Position numbers and translations under genes: made by a program. From Haemaphysalis longicornis (lineage: Eukaryota > Arthropoda > Arachnida > Ixodida > Ixodidae), in assembly GCA_013339765.2 (NCBI GenBank), contig CM023449.1, positions 118,300,957 through 118,364,956 of the forward strand: a stretch of 64,000 nt of DNA, given 5' to 3'. Position 1 is the first letter of the stretch; the number at the start of each line of letters is the position of its first letter. The notes beneath the pieces were generated by a model. That model did no database searches. It was not told the origin of the DNA and was given only the letters and a program-made list of their open reading frames with translations. Below, in pieces: positions 35,765 through 45,825 of this stretch.

Positions 35765-36390
35765 GTCTATGAAAAAATCTATAGGGAGCTATCGCCGCCT
35801 ATGGGTCTCTATGCTCAGCCATAAAACGGCATAAAATAGGCTGTAGCCAGCTGTCAAACTTGTTATGCATCGGGCGCTCAAGACTCTCAGCCATAAAATT
35901 CTCTTAAGAAGTATACAGAACATCCTAGTGTGTCTAGGCTATAGAGTCACAGCTATTCTTTCTAATTTAACCAGCTAATTGAATATGCATGGCTTTATTT
36001 CTATAGACCAGCCATGACAAAGGTCTTTTGGCTGGCTACAACAGGTTGCTCTGCTTTACGTCTACAGACTTGAAAGCATTCCGCTGTATTTTACCATGTA
36101 TAGGAAAGAATTTGCCCGAAAGCTAAAGAAAGAAAGTCATAAAATCTCTTTTGACTGGCTATAAGAGATTGTTAAACCCTTAGTTCACAGGCTTGAAACC
36201 ATTCAGCGGTCTTTTGCCAGCTATTGGAAAGAATGTGTCCGAAAGCTAAGGAGAAGCACCCATAAAAGCCTTTTGGCTTGGTATAGGCCGTTGTTTATCT
36301 CTAAGTCTACAGAAAAAACCATTCAGCTGTCTTTTGCCAGCTATTGGAGAAAATGTGGCCTAAAGCAAATGAGAAACAGCCGTAGAAGCC
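35765..36390 (+). repeat. diverged 120-123 bp minisatellite
   Basis: At least three units from about 36005 share CTTGAAA.CATTC.GCTGT.TTTT.CCA..TATTGGA.A.AATGTG.CC.AAAGC; landmarks fall at 36069, 36192 and about 36312. An AGCCATAAAA..CTTTTGGCTGGCTA block also recurs. Weaker AGCCATAAAA phrases from 35815 onward suggest older, eroded units upstream. Confidence 0.75.
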
Positions 36391-36902
36391 ATATAAGATC
36401 AGTTAAAAAAGCGGGCTTCCCTGAAAACTGCACTCTCAGCCTCTAAGCAGATTGGCAATAACTTTTGCGGCCTGCGCTAGCTGCTGGCGTGGCCACAAGT
36501 GTGGTGGCAGCTGGAACCATCCACATTGCCTCTCCCGGGGAGCCCAATTACAGAATAATCATGTAGTAAATGGGAGAAACCGGACAAAAGCCACCCACGT
36601 TGGACTTGAGAAGATTCGGAAAGGAAATTCGGGGAAAACATAAAAAGGCATTGGGCACACCCTTGGTGTCTGTTTTAGTTTTGGTTGTGTTTGTCAGACC
36701 GGTTCGTATGGTGCATACCAAAGGAAAGCTTTCGTTGAAGGCAAGTGGCAGGGGTCTCGCGCTGTGTGAGTATTCGTGCGCAAAGCGGTGATAGTGACAG
36801 ACAGTTTTTCCATGAGAACTGAAAATAGGTATAGTTTGTTAGATGAAGAAATAAAACCATTATGCAATGTTTTATTACCAAATAATATATATACCAGCGG
36901 AC
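36391..36902. other. no recognisable feature
   Basis: Short frames only, with no motif. Confidence 0.45.
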
Positions 36903-37137
36903 CTTCTGCGGTGGCTCAGTGGCTCGGGCATTGCGCTGCTGAGCACGAGGTCGTGGGTTCGATTCCCGGCAGTGGCGGCCACTTTTCTGATGGAGGCGAA
37001 AAGCGAAAACGCCCGCGTGTACGAGATTTCTGGTCACGTTAAAGATCCCCAGGTGGTCAAAATTAATCCGGGGCCCTCCACTACGGCGCGCCTCATTGCC
37101 TGCATTGCGTCAGTGCGTTAAACCCTGCAATCAATCA
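36903..37137 (+). mobile_element. Ruka-like tRNA-derived SINE
   Basis: The head has a good A box (TGGCTCAGTGGC) and B box (GGGTTCGATTCC). The body has GATGGAGGCGAAAAGCGAAA, CCCGCGTGTACGAGATTTC, TTAAAGATCCCCAGGTGG and the CCACTACGGCGCGCCTCATT block. The tail is short (AATCAATCA). It closely matches the copy at 12719. Confidence 0.9.
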
Positions 37138-38049
37138 GCTCTTTGGTGTCCTAAATTTTGGTGTTTATGGTAACTGTGTTACGATTAATTCAACATGAAG
37201 TCCTCCGAAAATAGATACCTGGAATATCAAGAGAGTATTTTCATGGTAAGCAAAACTCCAGCGTGAGTGCTCCAACGACCTTAAGAGGCTGTAGTTTGAG
37301 CGAAATGCTGAACTTCTTCTGGTCATCAATACGTTTTCAGACTAATATGAACCTTGTCAAAGTGTTCAGAACTGAAGATTTGGCGACAGTGATGGGACAA
37401 ATATAGTTATTTTCTCGCGAACTGAGTATACTTTACAAAGAAAAAACTGCGCGGGCTTTGAATACGTTTTTTTATTATTTCATTGCTTGCGGCCGTCTTC
37501 ACTGTTTTATTAAGAGTGCATTTCCGTTTTAGCCGCCGTACTTGCGGCTTTGTGCGTCATGTATTGAGTGTAATGAAAGACTTCTGAGTGTCCTTTCTTC
37601 TGTGGACTACGCACGACCTGTAGATATTTGTGTATGGCTGGCGTCCGCGGAGAGTGTGCCGCGTAGAGTGGCTGTCGAGTGAGTAACGTAAGCTTGGGCC
37701 AGAGTGTCGGAACCGTGTGCTCAGCATTCGTTCGACGTATTTCAACAACCGTCTAGGGGCGATGAAGTGGCGTGGACCCAGTTTACCCTTTATTTAAGGA
37801 ATTTGATGAATAAGCCCCTTCGTTTTGCTTCTCCTAAATGCATGTGTTTCAGTTTTTTGTGAACGAAAGCTGGCGAAGTGCTGCGAATCCGCATCTGTTC
37901 CTTCTTAATTAGTCGCTGAAGTGTTCACGGAGCTTTGACTATACAATGGAGCTGGGCACACAACCGAAGAAGTACCACAGGAGCAGCTCTAGACACCGAT
38001 AAGATTATAGATCAAGACGACTTATGTTTAGTGGCGGCAAGAAGGTTAT
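37138..38049. other. no recognisable feature
   Basis: Unassigned sequence without motifs. Confidence 0.45.
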
Positions 38050-38190
38050 TAATTTATTTATGTATTTATTTATTTATTTATTTATGTTTATTTTTTATTT
38101 ATGTATTTATTTATGTATTTATTTATTTATTTACCCATTTATGTATTTATTTATATGTTTATTTTTTATTTATGTATTTATTTATTTACC
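38050..38190 (+). repeat. (TTTA)n-type imperfect microsatellite
   Basis: About 140 bp of TTTATTTATG/TTTA units. The reverse complement could be the AATA tail of a minus-strand LINE, but no LINE body follows on either side. Confidence 0.9.
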
Positions 38191-38574
38191 TTGAAGCATA
38201 AAGGGTTCACGAGCCCCAACCCGCCCGACGAAGTAACGCCGATCCGCATGAGAACAAATCACCGGTTTATTCCGGGAAAACAAATAGGAAAAAACAAACA
38301 AAGCAAGTTGAGAGCAATATAAAAAGAGTACAGCCATCAAGCACGGAAAGCGCGTAAAGAAAACACTGCGGCGGTTGACGCCCTGCTTGTCCAGAAAGTT
38401 ACAGCATGGGGCTGTACACTCACGACGACGTCTCCAGTCACTTGGGCCGACGACGGGTAAAGAGCGTCCGCCGCGGACGCTGGTTGCTCCTCGCTATCCG
38501 GGCGTCATTGCTGTGGCTGGCCGCCCGTCGGTCCCGTCCGCAGCCCGCGGTAGCAGCCATAGGTCGCCGTACTC
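38191..38574. other. GC-rich unassigned stretch
   Basis: It leads into the palindromic array with no motif. The frame 38375-38755 runs into the array and is not a protein. Confidence 0.45.
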
Positions 38575-39003
38575 ACTCGTGAGTACACTCATTTGTACTC
38601 ATTTGTACTCAAACTCACGAGTGAGTTCGATGATGAGTGATCACACACCCAGAAAAAAAACAGTGAGTACGATGACGAGTGAGTACAGGGGTAAGTCTAC
38701 TACTCGTGAGTACAGTACTCATGAGTACACTACTCATGAGTATGAGTACTTATGAGTACAGTATTCATGAGTATGAGTACTCACGAGTTTGAGTACTAAT
38801 GAGTATGAGTACTCATGAGTACACAGTACCCATGAGTACACAGTACTCATGAGTTTACAGTATTCATAGTACTCATGAGTACACAGTACTCATGAGTACA
38901 ATACTCATGAGTAGACAGCACTCATGAGTACAATACTCATGAATACTGTGTACTCATGAGTACTGTGTATTCATGAGTATATGCATTCGTGAGTACAGTA
39001 GTG
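38575..39003. repeat. palindromic GTACTCATGAGTAC array, copy 1
   Basis: It is built from more than a dozen short units centred on TACTCATGAGTA, which is its own reverse complement. The units are separated by 4-10 bp linkers such as CACA, TATG and CAGTA. The left edge starts with simpler TCGTGAGTACACTCATTTG units. Single-base variants (GTACTTATGAGT, ACCCATGAGT) are common. The same monomer forms the array at 44885-45195. Confidence 0.95.
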
Positions 39004-39294
39004 CAAACAGTTTTTATCACGAGCTCGACTCCGGACGGGCGTGTACGAGTCGCAAACATTTAGCGGTGCCGCTGTGCAGCTTAACTGTCAAGGATGGTAA
39101 AATTAGACAACGAAAACTGCACCTCCCTCCTTTCCCGGGAAAGGTCCCTGTTTGGTGCTGTAAGCGTCTTTCGGCGGTCGCTCGCAAAGGGGTCACGGTG
39201 AAGAGGGAAAAAGGAGGGGGTGAGGACCCGGCGGGAAACGCTGCCGCACTTGCTCTTCTCTGATGGGACTTGTTGACTGCCGCAGTTATTACGT

Positions 39295-39515
39295 GCGAAT
39301 GCACTTTATAAGCGACCCCAAACCATCGACCGCCGGCGGCGTTGGCGTCCGCAGTGCTCCTCTATATTTGAAAAAGAAACAGCATCCGGCGCCAGGTTTC
39401 GATCCGAGGACTTTGCGGCCGCAGCGCGACGCTCTACCGACCAAGCCACGGACGCGACGGTGATATCAGTGTTAGACGCGCCTTATATCTTTAATGCATT
39501 CAAACTACGTCGTCA
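39295..39515 (-). mobile_element. tRNA-headed SINE-like repeat, copy 2
   Basis: The minus-strand tRNA-like core has an A box (TGGCTTGGTCGG, about 39437-39450) and a B box (GGATCGAAACC, 39395-39405), with GGCGCCGGATGC after it as in copies 1 and 3. On the far side lies TCATTCAAACTACGTCGTCA-like sequence in the opposite orientation (from about 39495), shared with 54578-54670. A TCGGCG..GCGTCCGCAGTGC block corresponds to the right part of copy 3. Confidence 0.65.
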
Positions 39516-39729
39516 GCGGCGTGCGTTGGCGACTCAGCGGCGTTATAGCGGCTTGATAACTGCGTGGTGTACACGTGATACTACAAACCCGATGGAAGAG
39601 ATTGAAGAGAAGGCGGCGAGGCCGTGGGCTGCGGGGGCCGAGCGCAAGCGCCGCAAGCGGGCCGACAACCGTGCATTCGCGTTTTCACATTCTCCCCCTC
39701 GGGGAAATGCGGGGGAATTTTTTTGTTGA
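39516..39729 (+). pseudogene. truncated copy of the basic-repeat protein gene
   Basis: GCGGCGTGCGTTGG..ACTCAGC and GCGTGGTGTACACGTGATA match the region before the 54792 gene. A frame from ATG 39591 reads MEEIEEKAARPWA and then AERKRRKRAD, like AERQRRKRAAD in the 54792 gene. After about 39680 the similarity stops. About 110 bp holding the TATA box and leader of the 54.7 kb copy are absent here, so the shared upstream block is fused almost directly to the ATG. Confidence 0.5.
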
Positions 39730-42138
39730 CGCGGCCTGTGAACGCGTGGCGCCTTCATTGCGCTTGCTCCCTTCCGACTGTTTTAGGGGAGAGACGGTGG
39801 AGGCTGCGGACAACGCATGAACTAGGCGTACTGACGTTCCTCTTTTTCGGTCTTCAGAAGTTTCCGTAGACACATGTCACGCTGTGTAGTCGTTTCGTGA
39901 GCCGAACCGCTCATTTCAACAGTCGCAGTTAATTTACGTAACTCGCGTCAAACCGACTGCGTGGTTTGTAACGTTCGCTGTGCATATTCAAGCGACAGCT
40001 TGGCTGATGTACGTGCGCCCATATAGTTTTATTAGGTTCCCGTTTTGAAACATTTTGCTCAGGTTCGCTAGCACTATGGTCTCGTGTAGTGCCATTTACA
40101 AGTGAGCATATAGCCCCACCGTGCACTACGGCGTGCAGGCGCGGCGGTGGAATTTGCCCCAGCAATGGAAATAAAATATCCAAGTACACCTAAGCACGTT
40201 TGTGAGTTGTGAATCGGACATCATAATATCCAGTTCAATGGATGCGGCGCCTTGTTTAGCCTCGCATATTTTGTCGAAGAGCTCTGTCATCTTGCCGCTG
40301 GAGGAGCGTTTTGCTTTCGAATGGCTTTACTTTCGAGTGGCAACCCGATTCGCCGCTTCTCGTTTATGCCACCGTATAATGAGGGCGCTGACGATGATGG
40401 TGAATTTCGGTGGTTGTTATTCCCCTACCTTCACTACTGTTTACAGGCGGTGCAACCACCCCTCGCTAGCAACTATACCGCCGAGTTTAAGCTCGCACTG
40501 TGAGATGCCTCGTGAAGGAATTGTTTTGAATTGATGAACGCCAACTCCAGACGCCGGGATTGCCGCTTAAGCTCGAATCTTGGAACGTCTAGTAAAACAT
40601 GTGGATTGCACATAACGACGTCACCGCACTTTTCGGTCGATCGCTGTCAGCTTCATGCGCGTTGCTCGAGATAAGAGCTGCAGATTTCCGCTGTGCAACC
40701 AACCCACCAACACGGCAATACAGTGAAGTCAGTGCAAGCTATCACGCCTCCGAAAAACGCGTCTACAAACTCTGTTCTCGAGTACACAAAGCACGGCAGA
40801 GCAGTTCTACGCTGCTGTAACGGCTGCCAAGTACTGGCAGCAACTGGGTGCCCTGCGGCCCTCGACTGCGACCGATACCCTCTCCACGCCCCCCCCCCCC
40901 CCCCCGAACACACACACGCACACACACTGTTGGGACTGGGCCATTCTAGCTCAGTCACCACTGTTCGATTCACTTCACTTTATTTCCTTAAAGACCCCAC
41001 AGGGGGGTGTACATAAGGGGCGCGTTGTACAACATAGATACAAAAGCCATAGGTTAACAATACAGATGCATAGATGTTGCGACGTTACCCTGCTCAGTCC
41101 GCCATCGACGTGGCGCAGAGGAGAGCGATGAAGTTGTCGAGCCGACGGTGATTTTAAGCTGCATTCATATACAATATATACAAAGGTAGCAAGAGCGTTA
41201 GATGGCTCGAACAAAGGCACTTCTCAACTCAGTGCCTCCGATGAAATGCCGCCGCACAGCCGCTGCTTCAGGGCTGGTTTTATACCCCCGGGGTTCCGCC
41301 GCAGCCGCGTGCAGTTCGATTCTTTCCAATCAGGACAATCACTGGCCGCAGTTTGAATCCGGCGAATGCAGGCGAAGTGATTGCGTCAGCCGAGCCACGA
41401 ATGGGAAAGGGGAGGCGACTCAGCGGCGCCGTCAACAGAGTCTACTCGTCGCTGCGTGTCTTTCGCGGGCCGGTCGTCCCAAGCATGATTTGGTGCGACC
41501 GTATCGATGGGAAAAGGAGAGTAGACTCGGCGGCGCCGTGTGCCGCCAGTTGCGGCATGTCTGCCGCGGGCTGGCTGACCGAGGCGCGAATCGGGCCCAC
41601 CGTCGGTGCGTCGCCAGGTGCAGCAAATTTTTGTCGGGCGCTCTGGTTAACCGCACACACACACATAGAAAAATTAGTAAGATCAGACCTGTGTGGGTTT
41701 TGGCCTAGCTGTTAACGGAAATAGACACAACGACGCGAAGCGCCCGTCCTGTAGGAAGGACCTCCCTCTTTGGCTTTTCGCGCGCTAGCCGGTTTTCGTC
41801 TTTCTGTTTATTTTTTACTTTGCGGGCTGGCGGCGGTTGCGAGGGGTACGGTTGCGCAGTGTTCGCAGAATTCCGAACAGCGGCGGCAGCGTCTCTTTCC
41901 AGATGGTTTTAAAGACGATAGTCTTTCTTTGGCCACTTGAGCGTGACAATGTTGGCCTGTCAGTCTCTCTGTCTGTGTCCGTCCTAAAGATAATTCATTA
42001 TTGCAACGTAATATCACGCCCCGCTGTACACATGCGAGCTACTGGGGTCGCCGTTCAGTAGCTTCACGTACATAATGCGCCCTCTCTACAACTGGCCAAC
42101 TGCCCCGCGATTCAGCCGCGATTCAGCTCGCGATTCAA
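39730..42138. other. unassigned, GC-rich in part
   Basis: It contains a C-run with CA repeats (about 40890-40927). A segment at about 40970-41220 read on the minus strand ends in TTTAAGGAAATAAAGTGAAG and looks like a polyadenylated 3' end. Overlapping open frames at 41202-41715 have no motif and look compositional. No gene can be supported. Confidence 0.35.
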
Positions 42139-42339
42139 AACGCGAGTGCGTACGTCCCGTTTCGCTCTCTCCCGTGTACTTGCCTTAGCGCAGTGGGAAG
42201 CCCTACGACAATGCGCCGTGTAAGACGTTTTCTTCTCGGGCTCCTCTGTCCTGATGTATATGTAATCTCAATATTTCTAATTAGTTAAACATTTTATTTT
42301 TTTCTGTTTAGCCTCTCATTCGAGCCACGACCTAGCTAA
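42139..42339 (+). repeat. left long direct repeat of the LTR-type element
   Basis: It runs AACGCGAGTGCGTACGTCCC ... CGACCTAGCTAA. It contains an AT-rich 3' half with AGTTAAACATTTTATTTTTT, a possible polyadenylation region. It is about 80 percent identical by eye to 44664-44862, so the insertion is old. Confidence 0.75.
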
Positions 42340-42470
42340 GATGTTGCAGTCGACAGGATCATGATTTAAGGCCACGGGAGGACGAACAGACGAACAACCT
42401 GGACGGACCGCACCACGACTACGAGAGTACAGTACGCAGACATGAGGCACCGACGCACTCCACGCCAGCG

Positions 42471-42845
42471 GTGGTCGACACAGGGCTGACTTCAACGGAA
42501 CGCTACGTCCTATGCTCTACGAAGAAACAGCAGTTCGTGAGCGCACTACGATTACGAGGGATACCCTGCTCTGGCCGTATGGACGACATCATCTTGCGTC
42601 TTCTAGAGGACAACGAAGAACGTTGCCATCTCTCCAAACGAACGGATGTGTCAACGCTACTTCAGGCTGCCTCCGACAACAAACGGCAGAGGACCCTGCA
42701 AGCGGCGCTGTTTGAGAGCAGAAGGCTGCGTGATGAACGAGAAAGTTTTCTGAGACAACGGGCGAGAGTCGGCCACACGTTTTCCACGTTGCCTGGACTG
42801 CAGGAGATCCGGACACAGGCAGAATGCACGACGGCACGCACATGA
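42471..42845 (+). CDS. SAP-like short protein in the LTR-type element
   Basis: A 124-residue frame from ATG 42471. Residues about 20-46 (KKQQFVSALRLRGIPCSGRM, then DDIILRLLED) have the L-x-x-x-L-x-x-R-G-I..SG-x-x-x-x-x-I-x-R-L-L pattern of a SAP helix-extension-helix DNA-binding motif. Residues 60-105 are charged and helical (RLRDERESFLRQRAR), perhaps a coiled coil. It sits 130 bp after the left repeat, where gag would be. The rest of the interior gives no domain. It could be a gag remnant or chance. Confidence 0.4.
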   Translation: MVDTGLTSTERYVLCSTKKQQFVSALRLRGIPCSGRMDDIILRLLEDNEERCHLSKRTDVSTLLQAASDNKRQRTLQAALFESRRLRDERESFLRQRARVGHTFSTLPGLQEIRTQAECTTART

Positions 42846-44663
42846 ACGAGACGATTCATGCAAAATTGTGATTGCGTGCTCACCGGACCTTTCCCAGGTA
42901 ATCGCCACGATTACGGAGACGCATCGAAGGTCAGTGCATTTCTGGCGAGATCGCGAACACATGTTGCTCTGCTACATCGCCCACAAGCTACATCGCCCAC
43001 GCGCAGGTCATTCCAGCAACGAGCAACGAAACGCGCAACGTACGCAGCGCGCACGAGCCAGAAGGCACCACGTTCCTGGCACCCGCTACACGAACGGAAC
43101 GCTGAGAGCACGGAACGTAACGGAGCCGGTACGTACATTTTCCCCACGTGCTGTCCCGGCGCGGGTCCACGCAACCAACGACATCGCATCCGGATTGGTG
43201 GATATGGCCACGACAAGCGAGCAAGACGCACGGCGCCCGAAATGCACCATACGTGGCGAACGACCGCACCACAATTATAGGGGAGTTTCCTAGATAAAAC
43301 GAGACGCACAGCGCACGAAACGCACCAGAAGCGACGAACGACATCCAACTTGAACCAGTGGAGCTGACCACGGAGAACGAAATGCACAACGCACGGAACG
43401 CCACCAAGCCAGCACACACGGAGGAAACTGCTGTTCGCGACATCCTCCGCTCCCACTGCAGGTGCTATCCGGACGCGGTCAGCGAATGTTACAACCACAG
43501 AAATCACCTGGCCACAAGCAACAGAAGACCCAGCGCACGCGGTTCAATCCTACAGGAAAATACGATCTCTCCGACACCCGCTGCTCCCGCCCGAGTCCAG
43601 CGGATGAACGACATGACACTCGTGCAAGTAGGTCCGTCAACAAGCAACGACACGGCCAGCGCATGCGGCATGTCCGAGCCAGAATTAACAAGATCACCGG
43701 CACCCACGCTCCGATCGAGACTCACACGACAAACACCATTTCGTACAAGAGGACGCAACCGCGAGCAAGCAGACTCGCGATAAACGGAGTCTGCTTGTAT
43801 GGGAGAGATAGCGATTATAGCATTCTCGAAACAATGGGCAAAAGACGAGGTCTTGAGCGACGACACGGACACGGCAAGAACGGCAACGAATGAACCCGAT
43901 CCAGACGACGCATCGAATGCCCTGACGATGAAGTCACGCTTGCGACGCCGAGGAATGTGGGACCGAACGGACGGCACGAACTACGCCCGCTTCCCCACCA
44001 CAACGGTTTAACTTCCGAAACAACCACGGCGACTACGAGCACGGAGCCGCAACGACTTTGACCGATCAGCCATGCCACCCTACGAAAACGCCCCGCTACC
44101 GCCCACTAATTGAAAAGCCAAACGGCTCCCGCACCGTACGCAACGCACGCGTCAATTCAAGCAACGTCCTCGACGCGCCGAACTATGCCATCCCTACACA
44201 GCGCAGCTCGCCACCGGAAAAACCAGACGTCTACGCCCCCCACGTGCATCAAGCACGCGACGAGCTACACGAACACAATCGTAGACGGAAGCGGCTCAAC
44301 CAACGCAACTTCGTAAACACTGTCAAGTTCAGGTCTGACGAAGTGAATCCCACGGCACACACACAATAAAATCAAGCAGATTTGAAACTCACCAAAACTC
44401 AACGAGACGAACACCATCCCAACGAAGTTTCTAGTATCTGGAACAAAAAAAAAAAAAACAAACGCCAGCATCGAGCATCTGTGAACAAGCGGACACAGAG
44501 CACAATTAGGATACGTATCAGCGCGCCCGGAAACGAAAACGGACAACAAAAGCTGCCACCCGAAGACACGCTGAAAAGCGCAGTTTACGGACACGGCCGC
44601 ACCGACAGCCCCGATCTCCCCTGAGCCCCACAAGGCCTGAGAACAAGACGAGACGCCAGGCGC

Positions 44664-44862
44664 AACGCGAGTGCTTACGTTCCGTTTCGCTTTCTCACAT
44701 GTACAGTGTACTTGCCTTCGCACAGTAAGTCGCCCAACGACAGTGCACCGCGTCAGACGTTTTCTTCCTCTGTCCTGATTTATATGTAGCCTGTGTTTTT
44801 CTAATCAATTAAACAATTGATTTTTTCTACTTAGTCTTTCATTCGAGCTACGACCTAGCTAA
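44664..44862 (+). repeat. right long direct repeat of the LTR-type element
   Basis: It matches 42139-42339, from AACGCGAGTGCTTACGTTCC to CGACCTAGCTAA. Against the left copy it has an insertion near ACATGTACAGTGTAC and lacks a few bases in the TCTTC..CTCTGTCC region. It abuts the palindromic array at 44885. Confidence 0.75.
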
Positions 44863-44884
44863 CAGTGTAGAAAAGTTGATTATT

Positions 44885-45195
44885 CGTGAGTAATACAAAT
44901 TGAGTACTCATGAGTACTGATTGAGTACTCATGAGTGCAGAATGAGTAGTACTCGTGAGTGCAGAATGAGCAGTACTCATGAGTAGTACTCATGAGCAGT
45001 AGTACTGATTGAGTACTCATGAGTACAGATTGAGTACTCATGAGTACAGAGTGAGTACTCATGAGTACAAATTCAGTACTCATGAGTACAGATTGAGTAC
45101 GAATACTCGTGAGGACAAATGAGTTTTAGTACAAGTGAGTACGATTACAAATGAGTATTTGAGGCGTGAGTACGAGTGATTTTGTGAACAGACGA
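44885..45195. repeat. palindromic GTACTCATGAGTAC array, copy 2
   Basis: The units are GAGTACTCATGAGTAC with linkers such as TGATT, AGATT and AGAAT. Toward the right edge they degrade to GAGTACAAATGAGT and GAGTATGAGTTTGAGTAC. The monomer is the same as in the array 5.9 kb upstream, though the linkers differ (GATTGAG here, CACA/CAGTA there). Confidence 0.95.
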
Positions 45196-45299
45196 ACTTT
45201 TTGAGTATGAGTTTGAGTACAGCGTAAATAAAAAAAATGTGATTGAGTTTGAGAGAGTTCTTTGTGTTTTGCCGACCTATGGTAGCAGCCGCTCTCGCG

Positions 45300-45532
45300 T
45301 GTGCCCCGGCGCGCACTCCTCCCGGCTCTCCTGTGAGCGCCGCTTTTACGCCACTCCGTTGGTTGTGCGCATGTTCCGGGTTGTATGCGCACTACACGTA
45401 TTTGTCCCGTCTCACTGTTCATCACACACGCGCGCATGGGCTCATGACGCACTGACGCCACTATCGCTATTCGACGCGCGCACTTCACCGTAATCACCCT
45501 GCGCGGGCGCTCGTAGGGGCTGCGTCCCTACA
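45300..45532 (-). repeat. 3' LTR of the Ty3/gypsy element
   Basis: On the minus strand it begins TGTAGGGACGCAGCCCCTAC and ends CCGGGGCACA, the usual TG...CA ends. It is preceded by the polypurine tract TTGGGGGAGGAGGAG (plus coordinates 45533-45547). The last 30 bases at the TG end are part of the 92 bp tandem duplication. Confidence 0.9.
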
Positions 45533-45686
45533 CTCCTCCTCCCCCAAGACCGGACCACTCCCGAGTTGTCCGAGAAGCGCTGGGGCTGCCGTAGGCGGGC
45601 GCTCGTAGGGGCTGCGTCCCTACACTCCTCCTCCCCCAAGACCGGACCACTCCCGAGTTGTCCGAGAAGCGCTGGGGCTGCCGTAG
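45503..45686. repeat. 92 bp tandem duplication across LTR start and polypurine tract
   Basis: 45503-45594 and 45595-45686 are identical as far as I can see. Each unit holds 30 bp of LTR end, the polypurine tract and about 47 bp of upstream sequence. The element thus has two polypurine tracts (45533-45547 and 45625-45639) and two LTR starts in series. Confidence 0.95.
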
Positions 45687-45825
45687 AGGAAGACCTCTCT
45701 AGTGGGATTGGGATGAATGTGGGTTTAGGAGGGTCTCCCCGCTCGAGCCATGTTGCTGTATCGTTCAGCAGGTAGGGCATCCTGGAAAAATATGAACAAG
45801 ATTATATTTTTTCCGAGTGCCTTTC

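Larger units (their letters stand above)
42139..44862 (+). mobile_element. old non-autonomous LTR-type element
   Basis: Direct repeats of about 200 bp bound a 2.3 kb interior. The interior has no RT, RNase H, integrase or protease, so it depended on another element or is a deletion derivative (LARD-like). I see no convincing primer-binding site or polypurine tract and no target-site duplication. The interior (about 42860-44340) is dominated by diverged repeats of ACGAACGACA, GCAACGA.ACG and CAGCGCACG phrases, which keep several frames open on both strands. Confidence 0.6.

Noticed and set aside
37935..38322. Tyr/Leu/Phe-rich membrane-like protein
   Set aside because: It is a translation of the TTTA microsatellite.
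38575..39003. CRISPR-like array
   Set aside because: This is a eukaryotic sequence; units are 14-20 bp palindromes with tiny variable linkers, not repeats with unique spacers.
41202..41715. 168- and 120-residue overlapping plus-strand frames
   Set aside because: High GC keeps several frames open on both strands. No motif, and the frames compete with each other.
42911..43507. 198-residue minus-strand frame (and several frames on both strands to 44.7 kb)
   Set aside because: The ACG/GCA-rich interior of the LTR-type element keeps all frames open. No motif and no start or splice signals are seen.
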